Assembly (NCBI RefSeq): GCF_000566685.1 | Contig: NZ_AZQN01000004.1 | Span: 186,001 to 250,000, forward strand | DNA: 64,000 bases | From: Dyadobacter tibetensis Y620-1 | Lineage (GTDB): Bacteria; Bacteroidota; Bacteroidia; Cytophagales; Spirosomataceae | Direction: 5' to 3' | Shown: one piece after another, positions 34,571 through 43,416 of the stretch | Numbering within the stretch: position 1 is the first letter of the stretch | Layout: the number at the start of each line of letters is the position of its first letter | Notes under the pieces: generated by a model | Database searches by the model: none | What the model was told of the DNA's origin: nothing | What the model saw: only the letters and a program-made list of their open reading frames with translations | Position numbers and translations under genes: made by a program

Positions 34571-36577
34571 ATGACAACTATACATCAAAAAGATGAGGAT
34601 ACTCATCAACATAACGATGCCCACAACCACCAGGGCATTTTCGGCCCCTATACGGAACTGGTCTTCTCAGTTACCTGCGGAGCACTCTTGGCCTTAGGTT
34701 ATTTGCTGAACTTCGTAGAAAACTTTCCAGCTTGGATAAATCTTAGTCTTTACCTGATGGCTTATTTTTTTGGAGGTTTTTTTACAACAAAAGAGGCCAT
34801 CGAAACCATTAGCAAAGGACGATTTGAAATAGATTTCTTAATGTTGGTGGCTGCCGTGGGCGCAGGAATCTTAGGAGAATGGGCCGAAGGAGCACTTTTG
34901 CTTTTTTTGTTTAGTCTTGGCCATTCTCTGGAACATTATGCGATGGGTCGGGCCCGTAACTCCATCAGCAGCCTGGCCGACCTGGCCCCGCCAACGGCAG
35001 TGCTCCTAAAAAATCAAAAGCGGCAGGAGATTCCGGTTAACGAATTGGAAAAGGGAGATACTATTCTGATTAAACCCAACAGCAAAATACCAGCCGATGC
35101 CTTGGTAATAAAAGGCTCTGGTCCTGTAGACCAGTCACCCATCACAGGAGAAAGTATTCCTCTTGAGAAAGTGGCCTATCAAGCGAACGACGATTTCTTA
35201 CAACAACCTGAAAAATACCTTTCTGAAAACCGGATTTTTGCCGGAAGCATCAACGGTCCCTCAGCCCTGGAGGCTAGGGTATTAAAGGTTGCTCAAGATT
35301 CGACCATTGCCCGGTTAATCAGAATTGTTAAAGAGGCCGAAAAGCAAAAATCCCCAACCCAGCGTTTTACTGATCGATTTGAAAAGTATTTTGTCCCTTC
35401 TATTTTGATTCTTGTAGTGGTACTTTGTTTTGCCTTTCTGGTAATCGATGAATCTTTTAGCTCCAGCTTCTACCGTGCCATGGCGGTTCTGGTCGCTGCA
35501 AGCCCCTGTGCCCTGGCAATTTCCACTCCCAGTGCGGTGTTAAGTGGTGTTGCGCGCGCAGCCCGAGGGGGAGTGCTCATCAAAGGTGGACGCCCACTGG
35601 AGGATCTGGGAAACATCGAGTCTATAGCCTTTGACAAAACCGGAACACTCACCGAAGGAAAACCTAAACTCACTCATTCCCTGCCTTTCGATGGTTTTAC
35701 TGAAATACAGCTCCTCCAATATGCGGTTGCCGTAGAACAGGCCAGCGATCATCCCTTGGCCACAGCCATCGTAAAAGGGGCTACTCTTTTGCTCAAGGAC
35801 AGCCCCGTTCCCCAGGCAGAGGGGCTGCAATCGATCACGGGAAAAGGAGTTTCCGCCCGTATCGATCAGGACCAGATACGAATTGGCAACCAAGCCCTTT
35901 TTGAGGGCAATATTCCTAAGGAAATACTCGCTCAAATGACAGAAATTGAAGGTACAGGGCATACAGCTATGCTCGTCCAAAAGGGCGACCATTGGGTAGG
36001 TCTCCTCGGACTGATGGACACACCAAGAGCGGAAGCGGCCGACGTGTTGAAACGGTTGAGATCTTTGGGAATTCGGAAAATGGTTATGCTTACCGGAGAT
36101 AATCAAAGGGTGGCAGAAACGGTCGCTCGGACGATAGGGATCAGTGAGGTATGGGGTAATTTAATGCCCGAGGACAAGGTGGATGCCGTAGCGCGCCTCG
36201 ATGCTCGGGAAAACAAAGTAGCCATGATTGGTGATGGAGTCAACGATGCTCCCGCGATGGCCAAAAGTACGGTGGGAATTGCCATGGGTGCTGCCGGCTC
36301 CGATGTAGCTTTGGAAACAGCTGATATAGCCTTAATGGGCGATCAGCTGAGCAGCCTTCCTTTCGCCATAGGCTTAAGCAGAGAAGCAAAACGGATTATA
36401 AAGCAAAATTTATGGATCAGCTTGGGAATGGTAGGTATCTTAATCCCACTAACCATACTGGGCATCGCTTCCATAGGTCCTGCAGTACTCGCTCATGAAG
36501 GATCTACCCTTATCGTAGTCTTCAATGCGCTTCGACTGCTCACTTACCAGGATAAGTCGGAAGAACTACCGACTTAA
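34571..36577 (+). CDS. Heavy-metal translocating P1B-type ATPase (SPC/HEGST type)
   Basis: A 668-residue cation pump. The phosphorylation site is Asp355 in DKTGTLTEG, the transmembrane metal site is SPC (311-313) in AASPCALAIS, the ATP-binding domain has HPLATAI, and GDGVNDAPAMA closes the P domain. HEGST (from His642) in the last membrane pair, with SPC, is the combination known for the P1B-4 group (Co, Zn or Fe efflux, as in CoaT/CtpD). There is no N-terminal HMA domain. Instead the first 20 residues are rich in His and Asp (HQHNDAHNH), a likely metal-binding tail. It follows the RND genes and should export the same metal from the cytoplasm. Confidence 0.92.
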   Translation: MTTIHQKDEDTHQHNDAHNHQGIFGPYTELVFSVTCGALLALGYLLNFVENFPAWINLSLYLMAYFFGGFFTTKEAIETISKGRFEIDFLMLVAAVGAGILGEWAEGALLLFLFSLGHSLEHYAMGRARNSISSLADLAPPTAVLLKNQKRQEIPVNELEKGDTILIKPNSKIPADALVIKGSGPVDQSPITGESIPLEKVAYQANDDFLQQPEKYLSENRIFAGSINGPSALEARVLKVAQDSTIARLIRIVKEAEKQKSPTQRFTDRFEKYFVPSILILVVVLCFAFLVIDESFSSSFYRAMAVLVAASPCALAISTPSAVLSGVARAARGGVLIKGGRPLEDLGNIESIAFDKTGTLTEGKPKLTHSLPFDGFTEIQLLQYAVAVEQASDHPLATAIVKGATLLLKDSPVPQAEGLQSITGKGVSARIDQDQIRIGNQALFEGNIPKEILAQMTEIEGTGHTAMLVQKGDHWVGLLGLMDTPRAEAADVLKRLRSLGIRKMVMLTGDNQRVAETVARTIGISEVWGNLMPEDKVDAVARLDARENKVAMIGDGVNDAPAMAKSTVGIAMGAAGSDVALETADIALMGDQLSSLPFAIGLSREAKRIIKQNLWISLGMVGILIPLTILGIASIGPAVLAHEGSTLIVVFNALRLLTYQDKSEELPT

Positions 36578-36661
36578 AAATCAGACTCAGGCTCATACTG
36601 TAAAGTACCGCATTTCGTTTTCTTAATCCATGACATCGGTGGGGTAAAAAATGATCCGACT

Positions 36662-36700
36662 TGGCAAGTGGAACAATCTTAAAAGTTGCTCCACTTGCCA
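36662..36700 (+). terminator. Strong hairpin after the ATPase gene
   Basis: TGGCAAGTGGA (36662-36672) and TCCACTTGCCA (36690-36700) are perfect 11-base arms, and the stem extends inward by CAA/TTG after one mismatch, leaving a nine-base loop. It lies 85 bases after the ATPase stop and about 25 bases before the next likely start codon. No T-run follows. It may end the efflux transcript or shield the leader of the next gene. Confidence 0.5.
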
Positions 36701-36724
36701 GCACCGAAAGAATTATTCAACCTT

Positions 36725-38929
36725 GTGAAACGTAAACTTAGTATCATTATCGGAATTTCCGTCCTTTTATTTATAGTGCATTTCTTCTTCAACGACTTAG
36801 TCTCAGTACCTAACGTTGAAAAGTTATGGAGGGCCAGCCAGTCCGAAGGGCAGGCAAAGATGCCCGGAATTACTTCTGATGGTCCTTGTGAATTTGGGCC
36901 AAAAATCATGGAAATTCTAAATGTTTCTCCAACGGGGGCACATGTCACATTTCATGGCGTAAATGTTTTCGGCCTCAATTATAAGATATACGATCGGGCA
37001 GGCAAACTCAAAACTTCGGCAGACCTTCAGCCGAAATCCAGTATGATTGTCATTCAATACCCCATTTTAGAGGAGGGCACATATAAACTCATCTTAAGTG
37101 GGACCAGTTGCGATGGAAAATCCGAAAAGGAGTTTGTGGTTAATAAGGCTACTCCCTATAGCAATTTAAGAGTTCAGGCGGCCAATGGTCCCCGATGGAT
37201 TACAACCGGAATGCCCGAGCATCTTGATCTGCGATTTAGTGGGGGACCTGGCAATTGGATGATTCATGACGTCTCTAGTCCTCCCCTGGACGAGGGCTAT
37301 GAATGGCGTTATATCATCAATGGCGCTTTAATTAAGCAAGAAACTCCGCTTACCAGTTACCAATATCAGTCGAATGCCCCAATTCGTGTGTTAAAAATGA
37401 AAACCAAAAAGGGGCTGGAATCAGTAAATAGATGGTCAGACAAAGTCAAAAATTACTTTTTCTCCACCGACGCTGGTAAAACTTTTAGTAATAACGTAAC
37501 CTCCGCTTTGTATACCGGAATCTTTCCAGGACAATATCCAGGTTTTGTCAACCCCATTCCGGAATCCTATAATCCAGATATAAAAAATACGCAGTGGGCT
37601 GATATCATGGCTCCTATCAAACTCCCCAAGGGTCATGTTTTTATTGTAAACCGAGGCGAAACTCCGGTATCCACGCTCTTATCGAAAGGTGTGACGCATA
37701 TCTCTCATTTTCAATTGCCTTGGGAAAATATTAAAGAAGTCGAACGTCTCAAACATGCTGGTCTTACCTATTTTGATGTACAAAGACTTGAAAATTTCCT
37801 TCAGCTGAAGCCTACCAATGGCGCCGACGACTACAGCAATGGGTACAACAAAAGGTGGTGGCCCAATGGACCTTTTGACGAAGCTACCGCTACCAGCAAG
37901 GCAGATCTCGTTCAGCCGCTGGATGCGGTTTGGATAGGAGAAACACTGGAAAATGCTTCCTGGATTCAGCAGGATGTACCCATGTGGGGATGGTATTATA
38001 AAAGACTTCGCCAACGGTATGAGGCGGAATTTGGCAGCAGGAATATCCCCTATTACATCTGTCACAATTATTTCCAACTGGGTCGGGACCTGATTACCAA
38101 AGGTCGGCAGGCAGCTAAAGACATTATCCGTGAGCCCGCATCCCAGACTGGCTTACAGGTATATCTGAAGGGAGGATCCCTCACCAACACCAATCTGATC
38201 ACCACAGCGGTATACCTGGGTGCCCCCGACGCTCAGTTGGCAAGCCTATACCAGGATGTTTATGACATGGTTCTGAATCGTCGAATGGGATATGAAGCCG
38301 GCATATTTTTGGCTGGTTTTCATGAATGGAAGCCAAATAATCTCTTCAGATATGAATACCCGGAGGGCACCTTTTATACATTTAATAAACTTCCTGTCGA
38401 CCCCAATGTGATTCAAGCTTATGCTTTTCTGTCGCAGATATATGGAAAAGTATTTGTAGAATGGGGCGGAGCAGGAAAGCAAACACTGAGAAGATTCTCC
38501 TTCGAATGGGCTAAAGGACTCTGGTATCCACATGGGTCGAAGGAACCCCAGGAAGGATTCCCCTACTATAGTAACACTAACGACTATTACTCTGGTTATA
38601 ATGCCAGCGTGGATTTTTCGGCCTTCGGTTTGAATTTATATGCCCAAACTTTTGCAAAAGTTGATGGAGGGAAAAGACAATATTTGAAATTCAGAATTGA
38701 CAATGGCCCCTGGATTGATCCTGAACAGGACTATGCGGACGAAGTAGTAAATGCCTATTACGATCGAAGGGGGTTTGTATATTCTCAAAGTAAAGGCGGG
38801 CAAGTCGCCTGGTTTTACCTGAATAGTTTTGCCGATAATCGATCGCATCAGCTCGAAGTACAGCTACCCAACGGAAGCGTCCGTCGAAAAACCGTCTCTA
38901 GCTCAGGCGTGCATGCGGTACTGGAGTGA
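36725..38929 (+). CDS. Membrane-anchored protein of unknown function, possible glycan-active TIM-barrel
   Basis: I do not recognise a family. The frame opens at a TTG inside the upstream hairpin (36686), but GTG at 36725 starts a classical basic-hydrophobic sequence, MKRKLSIIIGISVLLFIVHF, so I use that (734 residues). After this anchor come one or two beta-sandwich regions (about residues 35-210), then a long mixed alpha/beta part (about 250-620) with many aromatic motifs (WWPNGPFDE, DAVWIGETLENASWIQQ, GWYYKRLRQRYEAEFG, FVEWGGAG), and a C-terminal beta domain. Acidic residues in such tryptophan-rich loops recall glycoside hydrolases, but no catalytic pair can be named. It lies next to the PUL region. 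Confidence 0.7.
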   Translation: MKRKLSIIIGISVLLFIVHFFFNDLVSVPNVEKLWRASQSEGQAKMPGITSDGPCEFGPKIMEILNVSPTGAHVTFHGVNVFGLNYKIYDRAGKLKTSADLQPKSSMIVIQYPILEEGTYKLILSGTSCDGKSEKEFVVNKATPYSNLRVQAANGPRWITTGMPEHLDLRFSGGPGNWMIHDVSSPPLDEGYEWRYIINGALIKQETPLTSYQYQSNAPIRVLKMKTKKGLESVNRWSDKVKNYFFSTDAGKTFSNNVTSALYTGIFPGQYPGFVNPIPESYNPDIKNTQWADIMAPIKLPKGHVFIVNRGETPVSTLLSKGVTHISHFQLPWENIKEVERLKHAGLTYFDVQRLENFLQLKPTNGADDYSNGYNKRWWPNGPFDEATATSKADLVQPLDAVWIGETLENASWIQQDVPMWGWYYKRLRQRYEAEFGSRNIPYYICHNYFQLGRDLITKGRQAAKDIIREPASQTGLQVYLKGGSLTNTNLITTAVYLGAPDAQLASLYQDVYDMVLNRRMGYEAGIFLAGFHEWKPNNLFRYEYPEGTFYTFNKLPVDPNVIQAYAFLSQIYGKVFVEWGGAGKQTLRRFSFEWAKGLWYPHGSKEPQEGFPYYSNTNDYYSGYNASVDFSAFGLNLYAQTFAKVDGGKRQYLKFRIDNGPWIDPEQDYADEVVNAYYDRRGFVYSQSKGGQVAWFYLNSFADNRSHQLEVQLPNGSVRRKTVSSSGVHAVLE

Positions 38930-39019
38930 TGATTTCCCAAGGTTGGTGTTTATATTTACCCGTTCATACAATCAATCCATTACTGTAAAACAAGTTTATA
39001 TTCATTACAGCATAACATT

Positions 39020-39562
39020 ATGGGTAAAATTATTCCGGAAATCACGCAGAATCTTCACCAATTTATCGAGGCGCAAAAGATTTTTTTTGTGGCTACTGCT
39101 TCGAACACGGGATCTGTCAATTTGTCCCCTAAGGGGATGGACACCTTTAGGATTATCTCACCAAGTCGGGTACTGTGGCTAAACCTAACGGGCAGCGGTA
39201 ATGAAACTGCCGCACATTTGCTTGAAAACGACCGTATGACCATAATGTTCTGCGCCTTCGAAGGTAAACCACTGATATTAAGACTGTATGGCCGAGCCAA
39301 AACCTTTCATCCCAGAAACGAAGAATGGTCGAGGTACATAGGACTTTTCCCCGCCATCGCCGGCGCCCGACAGATATTCGACATGAAAATCGACACTGTT
39401 CAAACATCCTGTGGCATGGCCGTCCCCTTTATGGATTTCGTCTCTGAACGAAAAGAACTAGAAAACTGGGCCGATAAGCAAGGCCCGGAAGGGGTTCAGG
39501 AATACTGGTCAAGAAAAAATAGAAAGAGTCTGGATGGAAGAGATACGGGTATATTCGAATGA
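39020..39562 (+). CDS. Pyridoxamine 5'-phosphate oxidase-fold family protein
   Basis: A 180-residue soluble protein of the split-barrel, FMN-binding fold. The signature is KIFFVATASNTGSVNLSPKGMD, followed by RVLWLNLTGSGNETAAHLLENDRMTIMFCAFEGKPLILRLYGRA, typical of the stand-alone PNPOx-like group that is annotated as FMN- or haem-binding oxidoreductase of unknown substrate. It is distinct from true PdxH. A small gene 90 bases after the unknown anchored protein and on the same strand, so they may be co-transcribed. No partner is suggested by the neighbours. Confidence 0.87.
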   Translation: MGKIIPEITQNLHQFIEAQKIFFVATASNTGSVNLSPKGMDTFRIISPSRVLWLNLTGSGNETAAHLLENDRMTIMFCAFEGKPLILRLYGRAKTFHPRNEEWSRYIGLFPAIAGARQIFDMKIDTVQTSCGMAVPFMDFVSERKELENWADKQGPEGVQEYWSRKNRKSLDGRDTGIFE

Positions 39563-39747
39563 TTTAGTTTCGGCTCCTTTTTCTATTATGGCTAACATCC
39601 ACACTAGGTCTCGAATATTTTGCACTTGCAAGTAAGGAATCTGACTTTCATACCTTAAAAAGTTTCAGCTTTCTTAAACGCCTATTTCGTCTTCTCCCTT
39701 CTAAACCCGTATTTTACAATCCATATTTACTTAAACCCTATTCTTTG

Positions 39748-41325
39748 ATGATTTCGTGGAAACGACCTATAATTCTACCGGTCTGGCTGACCTGTTCCGT
39801 GGCAATGGCTGCCTTTACACCTTTATGTGCCCAGGAAAGGGATACCCAAAATTCGACCGCAACCCCCAAGCCTATTCGTTTAACCCTGAATACCAATCAG
39901 AAATTTCAAACCATAGATAATTTCGGAGCTTCCGACGCCTGGTCAGGACAGTTTGTGGGCCAGTGGCCCGCAATTAAAAAGAACGCTATCGCCGATTTGT
40001 TATTTAGTCGCGATACGCTGCAAAATGGTCAACCCGCTGGCATAGGACTATCCTTATGGCGCTTTAATATCGGTGCAGGAACGGCCGAACAAGGCGAAAA
40101 GAGTGGTATCAAGGATGAATGGCGCCGGGCACAGAGTTTTCTGAATGCCGACGGTACCTACGATTGGGAAAAACAAAAAGGTCAGATTTGGTTTTTGAAT
40201 GCTGCCAAGCAAAGAGGCGTTAGTCAATTCCTAGGATTTACCAACAGCCCCCCGGTTTTTATGACAAAAAACAAAAAGGGATATGCCGATGAGGATTCCT
40301 CCAAAATAGGAATCCCTAACCTTTCCTTCACTGCCATAGATCAGTTCACCCACTATCTTACAGAGGTAACCAAGGGCATCCACAACAAAACAGGAGTAAT
40401 GCTGGATTATCTAAGTCCGGTTAACGAACCTCAATGGGACTGGTCTAATGGAAATCAGGAAGGCACGCCATTTTATAATGACCAAATAGCCGCTATTACC
40501 CGTTCGCTGAGTAAATCATTACAAAAGGAAGGTCTACCCACCAAAATAGATATTGCCGAAGCCGGGCAGATCGATTTTTTGTATGGGAATCACAACAAGC
40601 CTGCAGGTAGAGGCTATCAGGTAGCTGAATTTTTTCAGCAAAACAATCCCTACTATATTGGCGGACTGTCCAATGTTTCTCAGACTATATCGGGACATAG
40701 CTATTTCACCACTTCCCCTTCAGACCTAGCCAGGAACAAACGACAGCAGGTGGCAAAAGCCGTCCAAAGCATTCCAGGATTAAAATACTGGATGTCTGAA
40801 TATTGCATTCTGGGTTCAAACTCAGGGGATATAAATGGTAACAAGCGGGACTTGGGCATCCAACCGGCCTTATATGTCGCTCAAGTTATTCATAACGACC
40901 TGGTATATGCTCAGGCCTCAGCCTGGCACTGGTGGTTAGCCATTTCGCCCTATAACTACAAGGACGGATTAATTTATATTGACAAAAATAAAAACGACGG
41001 CAATTTCGAAAGCTCCAAAATATTATGGGCTCTGGGTCAATATAGCCGCTTTATACTTCCTGGAGCTAAGCGTATTGAAGTAAAAATATCTGAACAAAAC
41101 CCTGATCTACTCGTTTCAGCATATGAAAATCCCAATCAGGAAATCGTAACAGTCATGATAAACCCTACAGCGCTTCCCATAGCAGTTACAGTAGAGGTAG
41201 CTGGTAAAAAACTCAATAATCTACGTGGCTATCAGACTTCTTCCGAAGGGGATCTTCAACCAATTGAAGCATCTAATCAAATGACCATCTCCCCTCAAAG
41301 TATCATTACGTTAGTTGGACAATAA
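39748..41325 (+). CDS. Glycoside hydrolase family 30 enzyme, secreted
   Basis: A retaining beta-glycosidase of clan GH-A with a signal peptide ending near PLCAQE. The barrel begins with DNFGASDAWSGQF and GLSLWRFNIGAG. The acid/base is Glu227 in LSPVNEPQWDW, and the nucleophile is Glu351 in YWMSEYC. A beta-sandwich side domain closes the protein (about residues 430-526). GH30 members cut glucosylceramide, beta-1,6-glucans, xylan or beta-1,6-galactan depending on subfamily; near the pectin-type PULs, a beta-1,6-galactan or xylan backbone is plausible. The frame starts with TTG at 39745, but the adjacent ATG at 39748 is the better start. It converges on the GH127 gene, 23 bases apart. Confidence 0.9.
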   Translation: MISWKRPIILPVWLTCSVAMAAFTPLCAQERDTQNSTATPKPIRLTLNTNQKFQTIDNFGASDAWSGQFVGQWPAIKKNAIADLLFSRDTLQNGQPAGIGLSLWRFNIGAGTAEQGEKSGIKDEWRRAQSFLNADGTYDWEKQKGQIWFLNAAKQRGVSQFLGFTNSPPVFMTKNKKGYADEDSSKIGIPNLSFTAIDQFTHYLTEVTKGIHNKTGVMLDYLSPVNEPQWDWSNGNQEGTPFYNDQIAAITRSLSKSLQKEGLPTKIDIAEAGQIDFLYGNHNKPAGRGYQVAEFFQQNNPYYIGGLSNVSQTISGHSYFTTSPSDLARNKRQQVAKAVQSIPGLKYWMSEYCILGSNSGDINGNKRDLGIQPALYVAQVIHNDLVYAQASAWHWWLAISPYNYKDGLIYIDKNKNDGNFESSKILWALGQYSRFILPGAKRIEVKISEQNPDLLVSAYENPNQEIVTVMINPTALPIAVTVEVAGKKLNNLRGYQTSSEGDLQPIEASNQMTISPQSIITLVGQ

Positions 41326-41333
41326 AGACATAC

Positions 41334-41365
41334 CACCTGGTACTCGGTTCAACGAACCAGGGGAA
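41334..41365. terminator. Inverted repeat between convergent GH30 and GH127 genes
   Basis: CCTGGT pairs with ACCAGG, and within it GGTTC pairs with GAACC around AAC. The element overlaps the last codons of the GH127 gene and lies directly after the GH30 stop. It has no T-run in either direction; placement suggests a shared transcript end. Confidence 0.4.
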
Positions 41366-43379
41366 GCCATACCGTCATATCGGTATGGCCCCGGTTACCC
41401 CAGGCATAATAAGGAATCAGCTTAACAGTAAGAGTTGGTTCCTTAGTATCCGACATAGGTCTATAAAGGGTTTGGTTCCAATCCTTGTCATTGATCAGGC
41501 TGACCTCTCCTTGTAAGGCGATCATTGGGCTATTTTCAATTTGGATCGGACGGACTTTCAGGTTATTATTGAGCTTTACACCAACATCAAAAATGGTTTT
41601 TCCCTTAGGCAAATCCAGCGATTCCAGACAATACACCACGGGTCCACGTTTCACGGCAACCTGGTTCCTGGTTTCCTCCACCAGGGGGTTGGACTCAATG
41701 AGTTCAACAGGCATTGGCAGCATCAGCTCCACAGTATCTCCTGACTTCCAACGACGAGTTATCTTCACGAAATCTCCCGAAATTATGGACTGTTCTATAT
41801 GCTTTCCGTTTACCTTGAGCCGGGCATTCCGGCTCCAGCCGGGGATACGAAAATGCATACCAAAAGCTTCTTCCGGTGCTGCTTCCACTACCACCCGTAT
41901 CAGCCCATCCCAGGGGTAATCCGTAATTTGAGAAAGTTGTAGCTTCTGCCCTTTCAAGGTAGTACTTAAATTATTACCACCATACATTACCAGATAAACC
42001 CCCTCTTCGGACAAACTGTAAGCATACTGGCTTACTTCTGCAATGGTCCGTACCGCATTGGGAGGACAACAGTTGGACTTTCCAATATAGGCTTGTCGAT
42101 CTTTAGACCAGCGTTGCTCAAAGGGAAGAGCGTCTGAGTATGCCAGCGGATTCGTATATAAAAATTTATCACCCTGGATATTGATTCCTGACAGCACACT
42201 GTTATACAAGGCAAGCTCCATAATATCGGCATATTTGGCGGCACCGCTCACCTGTAACATACGCCAATTCCAGAGCACATTGCCGATGTTGGCACAGGTC
42301 TCGTTATGCGCCGTAAAGTTAGGAAGCTGAAAGTCTCTTCCGTAGGCTTGATGTATCTTCTGTACCTCATCGGGCTTATAGGACGTACCGTCGGGCGACA
42401 CACCATCATACAATGCTCCACATCCACCAGTAACATACATTTTATGCATGGTGAGATCGTCCCACATCCTTTCTAGCTGTTCCCAAAGCGCCTTATCGCC
42501 CGTTTCAGCATATACATCTGCAACGCCTGCATACAGGTAATTGGCACGAACAGCATGGCCCATTACTTTAGTCTGCTGTAGAAAGGGTATACGATCCTGG
42601 TTGTCGTCCGTACCCTCTGACGCTCCCTTGATGGCGACGAGATGTTCAACGAGCTTCAGATATTTATCCTCTCCAGTGGTCCGATAAAGTTCCGACAAGC
42701 CCATGTAATGGGCCGGACAGATCGCGTTTCTGGATTGTTCCGGTGTAGCAGCATTATAAAAACCTATCAAAAAATCGGCAGCTTTGATCGCTATATTGAG
42801 CATGGTCCTTTTACCAGTCGCCCGATAATGAATGCAGGCGGCCGTCATCAGATGTCCGAAGTTATACGCTTCAAAGCTTAATCGGTTATCAAATAGTCTT
42901 GCTTCACCGGTCTGCTTTTGCAAGATAATTTCTTTGGTGTATAGATAACCATCGGCCCTTTGAGCCTTGGCCATAACGGCTATGGCCTGATCCATAAGCT
43001 TGTCCAATTTAGGATCTTTAGTAGCCGCATACATGCTAGCTACGGCTTCGAAGGTCTTGTAAAAATCCCCATCATGAAAGGAGGGGCCTTTGAATTTCCC
43101 TTCCTGAACACCCGCGGCAATCTCAAAGTTACGGTATGCATGGCTGATTTCGGGATTGGTATAAACTTCCCAGAGTGTAGGCATCATATTGTCCTTACAA
43201 ATCTGAAACCGGTCGGCCCAGAAGCCCTGAGTCCATTGAACCGCCTGCAGGTCTACCCCATGTAGCTTAGCAAACTTACTCTGGGAGGTATTTACTAAGG
43301 CATTTTGCTGCGCGTGAAGGGATCGCCCAGACATCAAAGCCAATAAGACCAGGATCCGATACTTCCAATTATTTTTCAT
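41349..43379 (-). CDS. Glycoside hydrolase family 127 (beta-L-arabinofuranosidase type), exported
   Basis: A 676-residue exported enzyme (signal peptide ending LHAQQ) with an (alpha/alpha)6 barrel and C-terminal beta domains. Typical phrases are GFWADRFQICKDNMMPTLWE, HDGDFYKTFEAVA and MYVTGGCGA. The unusual zinc/cysteine catalytic site of GH127 is visible as HNETC (Glu360, Cys362) and SNCCPPN (Cys437, Cys438). HypBA1 from Bifidobacterium uses these residues to release beta-L-arabinofuranose. Related Bacteroidota enzymes act on pectic side chains including rhamnogalacturonan II. It is the last gene of the downstream PUL unit. Confidence 0.92.
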   Translation of the reverse strand: MKNNWKYRILVLLALMSGRSLHAQQNALVNTSQSKFAKLHGVDLQAVQWTQGFWADRFQICKDNMMPTLWEVYTNPEISHAYRNFEIAAGVQEGKFKGPSFHDGDFYKTFEAVASMYAATKDPKLDKLMDQAIAVMAKAQRADGYLYTKEIILQKQTGEARLFDNRLSFEAYNFGHLMTAACIHYRATGKRTMLNIAIKAADFLIGFYNAATPEQSRNAICPAHYMGLSELYRTTGEDKYLKLVEHLVAIKGASEGTDDNQDRIPFLQQTKVMGHAVRANYLYAGVADVYAETGDKALWEQLERMWDDLTMHKMYVTGGCGALYDGVSPDGTSYKPDEVQKIHQAYGRDFQLPNFTAHNETCANIGNVLWNWRMLQVSGAAKYADIMELALYNSVLSGINIQGDKFLYTNPLAYSDALPFEQRWSKDRQAYIGKSNCCPPNAVRTIAEVSQYAYSLSEEGVYLVMYGGNNLSTTLKGQKLQLSQITDYPWDGLIRVVVEAAPEEAFGMHFRIPGWSRNARLKVNGKHIEQSIISGDFVKITRRWKSGDTVELMLPMPVELIESNPLVEETRNQVAVKRGPVVYCLESLDLPKGKTIFDVGVKLNNNLKVRPIQIENSPMIALQGEVSLINDKDWNQTLYRPMSDTKEPTLTVKLIPYYAWGNRGHTDMTVWLPLVR

Positions 43380-43416
43380 TCTTTGTCTTTACTTTCAATC
43401 TTAAAAACTAAATCAT

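Noticed and set aside
36686-36724. TTG start for the unknown anchored protein
   Set aside because: The extra 13 residues lie partly inside a strong hairpin, and the GTG at 36725 opens a normal basic-hydrophobic N-terminus.
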